Assembly: GCA_037043455.1 (NCBI GenBank) | Contig: JAWPHD010010968.1 | Span: 24,073-88,072, forward strand | Length of the DNA: 64,000 bases | Source of the DNA: Cyrtodaria siliqua | Taxonomy: Eukaryota > Mollusca > Bivalvia > Adapedonta > Hiatellidae | Reading direction: 5' to 3' | Program-made: the position numbers and the translations under genes | The notes under the pieces: model-generated | Told to the model about the DNA's origin: nothing | Database searches by the model: none | What the model saw: only the letters and a program-made list of their open reading frames with translations | In this document: positions 49,205 through 60,215 of the stretch, in pieces | Layout: each line of letters starts with the position of its first letter | Numbering within the stretch: the stretch's first letter is position 1

Positions 49205-49609
49205 CTATTACACCTCAGAAAAGTTTTTCAGAAACAAACGGGGAAAATTTGCCAAAAAAACCACATGGACAGCGAAAGTGTAAGCGAGTTAATGTGAATG
49301 TGGATCATAATTACTGTGTTGGTTCCGTGTGTGATGAAAACAGTGTAAAATAAGCAATTGTTTGGGTGACGAACACATTAAGCTGGCAAAAACTGTGCAG
49401 CGAGAGGGTCAACGTGTTATCGAACTGGGCCAGTGCCACTTACATACCACAATGTTGTCGGCGAAATGAAGAAAGGACTGGATGGCTATTTGTATGTTGT
49501 TTGTCAGAATAGTGATTGTGGTCATGTGAATTGTGTTCCATATGTCAAATCATACCACCGGAAGAAATCTGGAATGCCTTGTTTTGTGGCAAATACAAAA
49601 CTTGGAACA
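49205..49609 (+). pseudogene. Mutator-like transposase-domain protein, N-terminal exon remnant
   Basis: The clearest part, 49433-49609, encodes YHNVVGEMKKGLDGYLYVVC, then QNSDCGHVNCVPYVKSYHRK and CFVANTKLGTG before a GTATTT donor. The order 'short zinc ribbon (C-x4-C..), basic stretch, FxxNTKLxxG' is what I recall for the start of the Mutator-like transposase-domain family (Pfam 'Mutator') that is repeated in mollusc and cnidarian genomes. Upstream pieces (RGKFAKKTTW, ERVIELG-like text) need frame changes, and a stop cuts the first stretch, so the exon is broken. A related downstream exon lies at 50766-50957. Confidence 0.5.
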
Positions 49610-49705
49610 GGTATTTAAAAGTATAAGTTAATTAAATAAAAAAAAGTTATCACCTAGTATAATTTTCCAGCCAAATCTAGCATGATGTATTGAGCCAGAG
49701 CCAGC

Positions 49706-49912
49706 AAAACCGGTATATTAATGACATAATTTGTGACCAGTGTGTACCCAGGTCAGCCTGCCCACAACCTGATCAAGGTCCACACAGTTTGCTACAGAAT
49801 GCAGTCATTCTTACCTAATGGCGAATAGTGTAAACCCTGCACAGAGACTGCCCGGTTGCATGCAGGCTGATCTTTGTCCACACTGGTAGCAATATCATTA
49901 ATACCGGTTTTT
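49706..49912. mobile_element. ~207-bp inverted-repeat element
   Basis: AAAACCGGTATATTAATGAC and then ACCAGTGTG at the left are matched by CACACTGGTAGCAATATCATTAATACCGGTTTT-type sequence at the right. The interior (GGTCAGCCTGCCCAC, AGTGTAAACCCTGCA, GCAGGCTGATC) is a widespread clam-type repeat (recalled). A second partial copy is at 53498-53590. Confidence 0.65.
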
Positions 49913-50125
49913 ATCCATACCGGCACAATTTATTTCCATATTCTTAGAATAGATTTCGTAGGAATTGCTACAGCCGCAACACTCCTCACCATTTTGATAT
50001 TTAAATTTGACACTATCATTTTTCAAACTGACCGCATTGTTTACCTTTTCTGCTATCACGTGTGATCACGTGACTTCCATTAGTGCATTAGGTTTTCTCC
50101 ATAGTATGTATTGCGTAATATGTAT

Positions 50126-50235
50126 AGCCTGGTTAGCTCAGTCGGGAGCGATATCGACTACTTCACGCTCACTATTATTACCGCGAGCGTAATTTTAGTT
50201 TGGGCTGCGAGTTCAAACGCCTGAAACGGTTTTTC
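50126..50235 (+). mobile_element. tRNA-derived SINE head
   Basis: TGGTTAGCTCAGTCGGGAGC at 50130 is a strong A-box/D-arm. GCGAGTTCAAACGCC at 50208 is a B-box/T-arm. Between them an enlarged, non-canonical anticodon region (CGACTACTTCACGCTC and a long insert) rules out a normal tRNA. A T-rich run follows. It fits the tRNA-related SINEs common in bivalves. Confidence 0.6.
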
Positions 50236-50404
50236 TTTTTTTTTGTACCGCGATTGAATTTCGTCAATCTTGCTTTTAATTAGTAAATATTCAATAATGT
50301 TTAGTGTGTAATGTTTGTGAACATAATTAGTGTGTGTTTTGTATTAAAGCTAAAAGTTACGGACATTGTCCCTTTAAGTGTTGTTTATTTATATAAGTAT
50401 ATAA

Positions 50405-50673
50405 TGAATTGAATTGGATTTTATAGTCGCACCAACAGCTAAGGTCATATGGCGACTTTCCAGCTTCCATTGGTGGAGGAAGACCCCAGGTGCCCCTCCG
50501 GGCAATTTTCGTGCAAGGGCGGGCACCTGGGTAGAACCACCGGCGTTCCGCAAGCCAGCTGGATAGCTTCCTCACATAAAGATTCCTAGGCCCCTGAGGG
50601 ATCGAACCTACAGCGGTGAGGGGCAAGTGATTTCAAGTCAGAGACGTTAACCACTCGGCCACGGACACCCCCT
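50405..50673 (-). mobile_element. Complete tRNA(Ser-like)-derived SINE with 13-bp target duplication
   Basis: Read on the minus strand it begins GGGTGTCCGTGGCCGAGTGG, a tRNA-Ser/Leu-type head with TGA in the anticodon position, and has the B-box GGTTCGATCCC (50598-50609 region). It continues through CACCTGGGGTCTTCCTCCAC and AAGTCGCCATATGACCTTAG and ends in AATTC repeats. Perfect 13-bp direct repeats TATAAGTATATAA flank it (50392-50404 and 50674-50686), as expected of LINE-assisted retroposition. A truncated relative is at 10845-10941. Confidence 0.88.
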
Positions 50674-50765
50674 TATAAGTATATAAATCAAACTGTTCAG
50701 TATTTCACTATTTTTCAGTTGAAGTTACCATGTCAGATATATAATAATAAATGAATCAATTTCAG

Positions 50766-50957
50766 CCAAATCCTGAGTCTGTAGCTGAGAATACACATAC
50801 GGTTCCTACTCCTCTTGTTCCAAGAACATCTGTTTGCAGGCCTGTCAACCCAGCCCGACGTGTAAGACTTTCACTGAAATTTCCATGTAAGACAAGAAGT
50901 GGTATGTCCTGTGCCGTCGACACAGCTTGGCACAAGCGAGGCTTTGACAGTTTAACA
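50766..50957 (+). pseudogene. Mutator-like transposase-domain protein, second exon remnant
   Basis: After the acceptor ATTTCAG it encodes PNPESVAENTHTVPTPLVPR and later SGMSCAVDTAWHKRGFDSLT before a GTAAGT donor at 50958. The 'VDTAWxKRGxxS' string resembles the first catalytic strand (D-x2-W-x-KRG) of the same family as 49205-49609, with the Asp of the DDE-type triad in VDTAW. The rest of the catalytic domain is missing: 50958-52540 contains only repeats. Confidence 0.5.
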
Positions 50958-51583
50958 TGTAAGTATGGTTGCACTTTCTAAGTCAAAGGTGCATTAAAGA
51001 GGCACTTCCTATATCTACGCGATTTTTAATGTAAAATATTAAATACTCAATATTACTGCATTTATATGTATACAAAGCTATTTTATGAGTATTCTAAAAA
51101 GAAACATGGTTCGTCTTCCAGTTCTGTAAATTATTAATTATGATCAAAACAATATCTTGAATAAAATGCTGCCCAACCGTTTATTCCTGCCGGAGAACTA
51201 CGAGTTTTAACGATTTTCTCGGACATGCGCAATGCGATTACAAACTATTCGGCGCAGTTCCGATAGCAAACGAATCGATCGGAACTCTTCGCTAATCAGA
51301 CGAGGTAGTTCCGATTGTAAACGAATAAGATCGGAAAATCTCCGCAATCGGCTTGTCTAAAACAATTACGAATACAATTTCAAAAATCCGATCTTTTCAA
51401 TCCTGTTTTTCCCCAGCAAAACGCATATTACATTGGGTGAAATTATTGCCATTAACCTTTTTTATAGTCCTCTTTATAATTAAGTAAAGTTTATATCAAT
51501 TGGTGGACAAAAATATATAGGTAGAGCCTTTTTAAGGTTTTCAGGCTTTACATTTCAAAATGAAAAAAAAAAGCATAAAATAC

Positions 51584-51967
51584 AGAGATTATTTAACTGC
51601 TGGTATCGATTATATGGAAATCCTTCACGAGTGGTAGACGTGTGATTCTTTTCATGAATGCACGCGAGTGAGTGAAAAACAAAGCATGTCTACCAGCAAG
51701 TGCAGGATTACCTAATAATCGATTCCAGCAGTTAAATAATCTATTTATTACATTTTAAATTACGTTTTTTGCAAACAAATATTCGATTGATTGGCGGATG
51801 ACGTCTACGTCAGCAACATTTCATCGACGTCGCAACTTTTGTTATTATTGTTTTCTGAGTTAGCAACGTTAGTTATTATTGTGTTCTGAGTTAAGTTATT
51901 AATATTTAGCGATTATGAATATTCTTGCACTGAGAAATCTCGATCTTTCACGCATAGAAATGTAATA
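51584..51967 (+). mobile_element. Non-autonomous ~380-bp element with hairpin head, copy 3
   Basis: Closely matches 4522-4896, with the same hairpin arms (ATTATTTAACTGCTGG / CCAGCAGTTAAATAAT) and the same tail ending TTTCACGCATAGAAATGTAA. The conserved limits of the three copies define the element as AGAGATTATTTAACTGCT ... GAAATGTAATAAA. Confidence 0.8.
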
Positions 51968-52404
51968 AAAAAAGTTAATCAAATGGAGCTTTAAGTCGAC
52001 AACCTTTAGCGTCTCAATCTAACATAGTACGCCTTTGTTATTATATAAATAATGTTGGTGAGGGTGACATGTTGACACTATCCCATGTCACTGTGTCCGT
52101 CTGTCGGTCAGTATTTTTTTCTCATAATATTTTTCTTTATTTATCGATTCAATTTTTTTATTTTTTTTATTTTTTGATTATATTTTGAAAAAAAACCCCA
52201 TGTTATCTAAGACAGGTAGTGAGCTGCACGAGTGTGTTTTGGATTTAACACTGTTTATCAGCTATTTACAGCGGTCAATTAACCTAACAATGTTTTCCTG
52301 GGTTGAATAAGAACAAATTATTCGCAAGTAAATGACACCTTACCCACGTGTATCAGCACTAGGTGATGTACATAATGTCTTTGTTCCAATCGTCACAAAG
52401 AATT

Positions 52405-52485
52405 TGGCCGAGCTGAGGAAAAAACTCACGACCCCTGGATTCGGAGTCGGACGCTTTACCAATTGACTTAGCTGGTTCGCCTGAT
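52405..52485 (-). mobile_element. tRNA(Arg-like)-derived sequence (SINE head or tRNA pseudogene)
   Basis: The minus strand reads CGAACCAGCTAAGTCAATTG then GTAAAGCGTCCGACTCCGAA. There is an A-box-like D-arm, a CCG triplet in the anticodon position and GGTCGTGAG leading into a degenerate T-arm (GTTTTTTCC instead of GTTCGAATC). The damaged T-loop argues against a working tRNA. Confidence 0.55.
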
Positions 52486-52544
52486 AATGAGCTGCAGTCT
52501 GCATTAATATATCAATAACTAATGTTTATAACTATTTTCAGTTC

Positions 52545-53395
52545 ATGGACTGGTAGTCAGATGCCTCACATCACTCAGATATCAGCAACGGAACTAGATT
52601 CTGGTGCAACTATCAACGAGAATGTGATTACTAAGTGCCTATTACAACTAGTGCTCAGCAGGTTACAGGAATAGCTATAAATGGTTCAGTATGACTGTTA
52701 ATGGCAATAATGTTGAACCAGTCTCCATCCAGAAAGCACTGGAGAAGTTGTGTGAATTGCTGGACAAGTACTCAAATGTATTCCTTGTTGCGCACAATGG
52801 AACGAGATTTGACTTTCCTGTGCTTATCTCTACATTGATAAGTGTCAACTTTATTTCGAGATTCTTTACATGTGTGACTGGACTTACATGTATCGATTCA
52901 TTGAACGTTTTCAAGAAGGTCTTTTCTGGCCGGGCCTCATATAAACAAGAAGATTTAGTTTCGGATTTACTTCAGACAACGTATGGGGCTCACAATGCAA
53001 TTGAAGATGTTAGGGCTTTGGGAAAACTTATCTCATTTACTCATTTGTCAAGTAATCAACTTACTAAATACAGTTGTACACCTAATGCTTTATATAATTC
53101 CCTCATATTTAATCGTGAGAAAGCAAACAATGTTAGAACTCTAGATATTTTTCGTTGCTGAAGGTGTTTGTAAACGCGCAACTGCTGATAATATTGCAGG
53201 TTCAGGATTGAAACTTTGCCATCTGAGGACAATCGTTATCCGTGAAGTTGAAGATGATTTACTGAATACATTTACGGTAAAGAATAGTGAAGGACAGCCA
53301 AGAGTAACAAATACCGAACGAGTCTTGGAGACAGTGATACCAAAATTAGTTGATTTTTTATTTATGCGATTTGCGATTCAGGCGCTTCTAGCATA
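52545..53395 (+). pseudogene. DEDDh 3'-5' exonuclease (TREX/RNase T-like), frameshifted
   Basis: A DnaQ-fold exonuclease cut by frame changes. The first piece (52550-52600) reads TGSQMPHITQISATELDSG, the strand after the Exo I motif, but the D-x-E acids themselves are not in the window's exon. The main frame (52691-53154) carries Exo II in VFLVAHNGTRFDFPVL (Asp41 of that frame) and the DEDDh-type Exo III in GAHNAIEDVRAL (His101, Asp106). KQEDLVSDLL lies before it. A frameshift near 53155 moves the C-terminus into another frame (VAEGVCKRATADNIAGSGLK, then HLRTIVIREVEDD, GQPRVTNTERVLE). A further shift lies near 52640-52690. The family removes nucleotides from 3' ends using two metal ions. The copy resembles exonucleases repeated in mollusc genomes and follows broken transposase-domain exons on the same strand. 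Confidence 0.7.
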
Positions 53396-53497
53396 TTTAA
53401 CCCTTAGCCCGCTACGAATTAATAATGGACTGTCCTTTCTTTAAATTAAGACCATTCCTTTTATGTTACAAGGGGGTGTTTTGGTTAAATGATTGAT

Positions 53498-53590
53498 GAA
53501 CAGCCAGACAGTGTAAACCCTGAATAGCCTTACTCGCAGGCTGATCTGGGCTTACACTGGCTGCAAAGACTGTTGAAGTTGCCCTTAGCA
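53498..53590 (+). repeat. Partial copy of the 49.7-kb clam-type repeat
   Basis: AGTGTAAACCCTGAATAGCC and GCAGGCTGATCTGGGCTTAC match the interior of 49706-49912. The stretch 53591-54720 is AT-rich; the 62-codon frame at 54384 has no recognisable domain. Confidence 0.6.
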
Positions 53591-54721
53591 GTCTAAGAGT
53601 TAAAGAGCAATTTCTCAGTCCTCTATATGCTTTATTGTTTCAATATATTTATGCTTTTATTGTTTAATTGTATCTTAAATATATTCCTTTAAATGTGTAA
53701 AATTAACAATTGAAAGTGTTTTGTATTTTTATATGCACTTGAAAAATCTCAGACTCCCGGCAAAATCCTTTTACAGATCTTGTGCAATCTTGTACCAGAC
53801 TTATTTTAAGCAGATATTATTTTAAGCAGATATTAAGAAAGCAGTATAAAAATAAAATTATAGCTGGTATTAATATATTAAACACTAAAAAGAAAGCATG
53901 TGTCAAATTTTGTCACTGTAATCTAGGTAATTGCTGTTAGCGATCAGTACTATTTTCACTGGACAAGCCTTCATCTCTGGATATGTTATAACCATTAAAT
54001 ACTAATAATTTTTAAACCATTTAAATGTTAACTATCTGGTTAAAACATTCATTTTAAATTCATGTAGTTTCAAAATATATTTTGTTGAAAAAGAACAATA
54101 TATAGCAAAATATTATCAATTTGGCCATTTTTGTGTGGATTTTTTACTTCTTTTTAATTTTGCTGCGTCAAGACAAAATGTGATATTATACAAGATCTAG
54201 ACGGTAAAAGTTTTTGTTTTTTGATATGTTGTCCAGTTGAAGGTATAGATAAAATATATGTAGGTAGTGATTATAAACTGCCCCCCAATATTATATAAGG
54301 TGAAACATCAAATTTACTTTGCTCGGTCAGTGAGCTCAACTTTTAAAATGAGAAATCTTTCTTGTCATATATAAGTTATCTTTATGTTATTTAGAATTTT
54401 AATTATATATTATTGTTCTCTATTGTCCACTGTATTTTCTGAATGCTTAAATTTAAATAATCTCTTAAAAATGATTGAGAAATTATCATTAATCCTTCTT
54501 CGGTGTTCGTCATATTTTAGCTATTTAGCAGAACTAGGGGTATACCAATATAAATGCCAATATTTTTTTTAATACACGGTAAAATTTAATAAAATTTCTT
54601 CCTTAACATCAACCAAAAGAACAAGATTTAACATTTTCAAAATATTGACCATTAGGGGTTGTCTACCTTAAAGTAGAATAATGGAGACAAACAATTAGGA
54701 TGTTTACGATGTGTTTGTGTG

Positions 54722-55572
54722 TTATTTATAATGTGATGCTAGTATGTTGTACATGTTTGTATCTACTTCTGTGGTCACGTTTCTTCTCCACACTTGTGTA
54801 TGGAAATTAATATCTGTATCACGATCACGAGGATAATAGTCTGTCACAACAAATCTTGGAGAGGAGTGGATGTAGTCACATACTCTGGTATACTTCCCAC
54901 CCTCTAACATCAACTCACATGTCACTGAATGTGGTGTGTCAGGAATACTGGCCACAAACTCACACGCACCTGATGCTGTCCATGTAACCCACCATAACTG
55001 TACATACTCCAGGTTCATCATCTGTGGAGACAAGAGATTATTTCTATCACTCAAGTCTATACTCTCTAACTCAACCTTTCTCAAGTGTACAAGAGACTGT
55101 CTGTAGTGTGTCCATGTCGGCAGAATCAGGTGACACCCCACACTCCAGTGTTTGTAGTTTAGTTGCTCCATGAAGACATCTCAGTATGGACGATGCTGCA
55201 CCAGGAATGTGTAGTTTATAAATACTGCAGTCTGTCATCTCTGCTGGGTTCAATGTCACCTTGTCTATATATAGATCATCTACTGTAAGTTTATGCAGCT
55301 GTTTATTCTGTGATAAATCTAGCTGATAATCTACACTGGTCACCATGATCACTGTCACTATCATCAATGTCACTATCATCACTGTCACTTACACCATGAT
55401 CACTGCATTGTACCTGCTGTAACACAATCTCCCTCCAGAACTATTATCTCTAGTGATTCACAGTGTACAATTTGTTGAAGGAGATCTGAATATCTGGCTA
55501 CTGACGCACAGTAAATGTGAACAGACTTGATATTAGCAGTGTTTAGTGTGACATGGTGTTGAAGGGATTCCA
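54722..55572 (-). pseudogene. NLR LRR-region segment
   Basis: The codons resume directly after the Academ-like insertion: LESLQHHVTLNTANIKSVHI, then YCASVARYSDLLQQIVHCES, further LRR-type strands and a C-terminal block with FVASIPDTPHSVTCELMLEG and ending in YNILASHYK. The 'L-x6-L-x2-L' spacing and N/C-rich turns are LRR-like. A second acidic run (SDDSDIDDSDSDHGD) occurs here as in the linker before the insertion. At least two frame changes break the segment. Confidence 0.75.
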
Positions 55573-55575
55573 GAT

Positions 55576-58500
55576 TAGTCCAATCAAGTTAGCTCTAGAC
55601 CCGTCATAAATTGCAACAGAAGGTTTCTTGATGAATTTGGATACCTCTAATGTATATGTATACACTAAAGAAAGTTGAGGAAAATCGAAGAATATGATTT
55701 GATTTTTTTTCGGGAGTTTTATCATAGCTGTTTTACAATTATACATTGTTTACATATCGGCGTTTATGAATAAGTATGTGTCCCTGCATTGGTATAAACT
55801 CTTGTAAAGAAAGACTGTTTAGAAAGTTAACATATTTCTAACAAAATTACATACTTTCATTACATTTATTATATAAAAATATCCACATTAGATAATAAGA
55901 CGATATAATATTACCCCACCCACTTTTTATCAAGTGTGAAGATTTCTAACTACATACATTATCTCACTTTAAATGAAATATTAAGTTCAACCCTATGTAT
56001 ATAATCAAAAACATGTCAAACACATCATATTTGTGGCATTTAACAATTCATTATCAATAATGTCAACATAAATGATAGGTATGTATGTTATATTGGTTAT
56101 GTAATATATTTGTATGATTGGGGAAAACACAGCGATAATACAGAAGAAAATTAGAACCTGAATGCAGACGACATGAAGTGTCATGTATTTTCGCGAGGTG
56201 GTGTGTAAAACAATTAACGACGGTTTAATTCAAGGTTTTATACCGGGTAGATTTGTTCAGCATGTTGCAGATAATGTAGACCATAACATCAGAACAATTG
56301 ATGGATTTAATACATTTCATGGAATGGGCATTATTGCAGCAGCAACTCCAAGCACTAGATCTGGCAAGCCTACACCAAAATAAACGGTGTCTTCAGATGA
56401 CATCATAAGCCTCGGTAGAATAAATATAAGCTTTTACAGACCACAGGACAACAGTATGGCTTCATTAAAGTATGGAAAACTTCAGATACTTCCAATTTTG
56501 GATGACACATGTAATGCTGACCTGCTATGGAAAACATCCTGGTACTGAAATCCAAGACACCCTCATGGAATGGGTTCATGCAGATGGTTTAGCATGGCCA
56601 TCACCCTGGCAAGTGGCAAGTCATCGATAGTATTTATGCCGATGATCGATTTGAAACCAAGTGATGAATCCTGTATTTATTCAACTATGAACTTCGTGAG
56701 CGAGCAGGCTAAGCAATATGACGTTACACCGATTCTCACTTTTGACCAGCCTCCGTTGTGGAAGGCATTTGCAATAGAACAGAATGAACCATCAAATAGT
56801 GCTATCCCAAACATTGTTTTAAGGCTGGGAGGACTTCACATTGAAATTAGTTTTCTTGGAAGCATTGGCCATCTGATGGGAGGGTCCGGACTGCAAGAAT
56901 TACTAGAGATTATTTATGCCGATACAGCTGTTGCACATATTCTCAGTGGAAAGGCGATATCAGGAGCGATAAGGGGACACATTCTCATAGAAGCAGTCCT
57001 TAATAGTATTATGCTGTCTAATGTGTATGATGTATCTCTCCCATAGAGTTTTACAATTCATTGTCAGAAGAGGAAACAAGCCAATTCCACGAAAGAGCAG
57101 AACTTGAACCAAGTACAAGCACAAGTATTACAGACTTATGGGAAGGCACTTTTGGATATTCTGATAAAGTTTGAATCGGATATAATAAATCCAGAAGGTG
57201 AAACGCAAAATGACGACAGTGGCAGAAGAACTCCTGCGAAAATTGCTAAGCAATGAAATAGACATACACACAGTTTGTTCAGATAATATATTTGATAAAA
57301 TTTGTGCATCATTGGACAGATACAAGACATCATTGGCTAAAAGAAGGACTGCATCGTTATGGATGCAATACCTTGAAATGGTTGAACTGTTGAGATTGTT
57401 TATCAATGCTGAATGTACAGGAAACTGGGCTCTCCATCTGTATGCGTTATCAGAAATGTTACCATACTTTGCATCTTCAGGACATAATCTGTATGCTAAG
57501 TCAGTATATCTGTACCCATATAGCATGTCACAACTTGAAGTAAAACATCACAACGTATTCAAGTCATTCCAAGAATGATATCATGTTGTTAGGAGAAGCG
57601 ACAGATACTGGGCTGGACTTTCTAAGGATTTGGTAATTGAGCAAATGCTAATGCAGAGTATGAAAACATCTGGCGGTCTCACAAGAGGTAGAGGCATGAC
57701 TGAAGTCCAGAGAACGGTTTGGTTGTTATCTAACCAGCATGTGCAGAAGTAAATCAGGCGATGCGACATCAAGTGAACAGCACAAAGACAGCAGCAATAC
57801 CAGAATATCAAGAAATCAATTTAGTGAAGATCCTTCTCTCGGTAGTATAGCTAGCGGTGTACTTGCAGATCAGACAGTTAATGCTGACAGTGCCAAAGAA
57901 ATTGGAAAATACATTGTGAAATCCATGGAAGGGACTATTGTAAATGAGAATTCTTTTAAGAAGAAAAAACATGATGAAACAGCACACGTTGATCCGCAGT
58001 TATTGTTTCAAAGATTAGTTTCTGCTACTAGAGCTATGATTCCTAATGAAGAGCTATCTACCTTGTTCACATAAGAATTGTGCAATTACCCTCCTGGGCT
58101 CTTTGATAAAGATGGTTTGCTTAGAGCAGCAAACAGGCCCCAGTTAGCTGAAGCACTTTGGAGTTGTATTGATATTCAATCCATCCACAACTATCCCTGC
58201 AGATGCTCAATATGTGCTGGATAGTGGGGCATTACTAAAACGCATTCCGTGGCCTCGAGGTATTACGTATGATGGGATGTGTAATTTTTACGCACAATAT
58301 ATCATCAACAAGTACAGAAGTGATGCTGTGGTAATATTTGATGGTTAACGAGCCTTCTACAAACGATACCGCACACCTACGGCGTAATGCAGGTCAGGCA
58401 GGGAAGACAATAAACATTCTATGTGACATGACAGTGAACATGAAAAAGGATATGTTTCTTGCTAACTCGAAGAACAAGCAACGTTTTATAAGCATGTTAA

Positions 58501-59998
58501 GTGAGATGCTGAATGCCAGTGGAATTAAAACACATCAAGCATTGGGGGGATGCAGATGTCCTGATAGTAACTACGGCTGTTGAACATGCAGCAAGTACGC
58601 CAATAGTTGTGATCGGAGATGATACAGATTTGTTAGTGCTTCTGTGTTATTACGCCAATCCCGAAACTCACAGCATTTACTTCAACCCTGAACAAAAGAA
58701 GAACATGAAATCAAAACGAAAGATCTGGGACATTAAGCGAACAAATGAGAAGCTTGGAGAAAAAATATGCAAGAACATACTTTTCATAAATGCTATACTT
58801 GGATGTGATACAACATCTCGCCTATTCGGCATTGGTAAGGGCTTATCGCTGACAAAATTTCAAACAAATCAAAATTTCCGCGAGTGTGCAGCTGTTTTTG
58901 GTTCTGAAAATTCAACGAAGGAGGAAATTGTACGAGCAGAGGAGGAGGCCGTAGTCATTTTGCACAATGTAAAACCAGGGGACACACTTGATTCACTAAG
59001 AGTCAATAAGTTCTTCCAGAAAGTATCTTCAAGCGTTACGTTTGTGACCCCTGAAAGTATACCACCAACGTCGGCAGCAGCAGTTCATCATAGCCTGAGG
59101 TGTTCCATCAACTTCAAGTATGGAATGACAAAGAATATATCATGCCTGAAGACTGGGTTGGAAATTAGCAAAAGGGAAGTTGGTAGGTGTACAAACTCTG
59201 AAAGCCCCTGCACCTGAGTGTTTGTTGAAAGTTGTCAGATGCAAATGTAAGTCGAATTGCCGGACGGCACGCTGTACATGTAAAAACACGGACTGGAATT
59301 CTCCCCTATGTGTGAAGAATGCAGAGGTAACAGTTGTTTAAATTCTGCTCATACAACCAGCATCGAAAATGTTGAGAGTGATCGAAATTATAATGTTAAT
59401 TGAGGTCTGTTGAATTAACTAAAGAAAACGGAAAATGTATTTAGAGCGACATGTAACTTTGAAGTGTTGACGGAGATATCCTGAAACCTAAATTACTCTA
59501 CGAGAATAATATCTGAATGCTATATATACAAATCACAACATATGTAACTTTTAAATTCTACTTGGATTCATATGGCGAAAATATAAACAAGTGACAAAAT
59601 ACTTAGCGTTAAGTATAATATTACACATTATAATTGAGGTGGGTGGGGTATTCTTATGTAATATTTATGCTATTTATAGACATATGGCACATTTTAAATT
59701 AGTGATTAAATACAGCTTCATACTAGAACTCATTTTGAGTCAAACTAACTGTAAAAACAACATACATATGTGGAAGAAAATTTATATATATACTCGATAA
59801 AACGCACATAAAATATTTTCGACGTTTGAAGTATGTGTACACGTAAATGTTAAAAAAAATCAAACTTCATATGTTTCAATTTTCCTCAACTTTTAGTATG
59901 ATATCAAGCAGTAATAGAAGAGTTCAAAACCACTTAGAAACCAAATGTTGCAATTTATGACAGGTTCAGCTACTATTTCTTATATCTTGATTGGACTA
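55576..59998 (+). mobile_element. 4.4-kb Academ-like DNA transposon, 13-bp TIR, GAT target duplication
   Basis: Perfect inverted ends TAGTCCAATCAAG (55576-55588) and CTTGATTGGACTA (59986-59998), with a second inverted block just inside (GTCATAAATTGCAAC at 55603 and its complement at 59948). The element is flanked by GAT at 55573-55575 and 59999-60001. Omitting the element and one GAT joins receptor codons ...SDRD/LESL... in frame on the minus strand, which supports the boundaries. The cargo is one decayed gene for a nuclease with a CXC motif. A 3-bp target duplication plus an XPG-type nuclease is the combination described for the Academ superfamily. Confidence 0.82.
56183..59341 (+). pseudogene. 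FEN1/XPG-like (PIN-fold) nuclease with CXC motif, Academ-type element protein, decayed
   Basis: A long protein now broken into frames. 56183-57046 reads in one frame with stops at 56381 and 56546: GRFVQHVADNVDHNIRTIDG, FHGMGI, then FVSEQAKQYDVTPILTFDQP and GGSGLQELLEIIYADTAV. 57198-57735 carries SLWMQYLEMVELLRLFINAE, YFASSGHNLYAKS and GGLTRGRGMTEVQ. The nuclease part shows acidic strands in XPG order: AVVIFDG near 58335, DADVLIV (58545), VVIGDDTDLLVLL (58605) and NAILGCDTTSRLFGIGKGLS (58785), the last resembling the FEN1 helix after its metal-binding Asp. A C-terminal CXC block (RCKCKSNCRTARCTCKNTDW) ends at 59341. The stops and several frameshifts make it non-functional. The N-terminal part expected from relatives is absent or decayed. 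Similar multi-copy proteins occur in mollusc and cnidarian genomes (recalled, not searched). Confidence 0.75.
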
Positions 59999-60001
59999 GA
60001 T

Positions 60002-60215
60002 CTCTGTCACTATATTCACTGTCACTATCGTCACTATCGTCACTATCCTCCTCTATATAAATGTCATCCAGAGGCAGATTGAGATGACCATGGCCATTAC
60101 CTGAACTCTCCTTCACATCTTGCCCCGTCACATTTCTTATGCATGGTGACAGTTTTTCTGCTATGGCAGGATTCATTCCACTAACAAACAAAACTACCTT
60201 TGACATTTCCAGTAA
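60002..60215 (-). pseudogene. NLR segment between the two insertions
   Basis: Encodes LLEMSKVVLFVSGMNPAIAE, KLSPCIRNVTG, a polar part with GHLNLPLDDIYIE and the acidic run DSDDSDDSDSEYSDRD. It continues the helical region from 62204 and leads into the LRR segment at 55572. Its open frame runs on for a few codons into the transposon end, which is an artefact. Confidence 0.75.

Noticed and set aside
50126..50235. Functional tRNA gene
   Set aside because: The anticodon region is oversized and cannot form a stem and 7-base loop; it fits a SINE head.
54722..55388. LRR segment as an independent intact gene
   Set aside because: It joins in frame to the NACHT part once the Academ-like insertion is left out, and it contains frameshifts of its own.
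57128..57811. Minus-strand frames of 132 and 76 codons
   Set aside because: Antisense shadows of the transposon nuclease gene, whose plus-strand frames carry the recognisable conserved strings.
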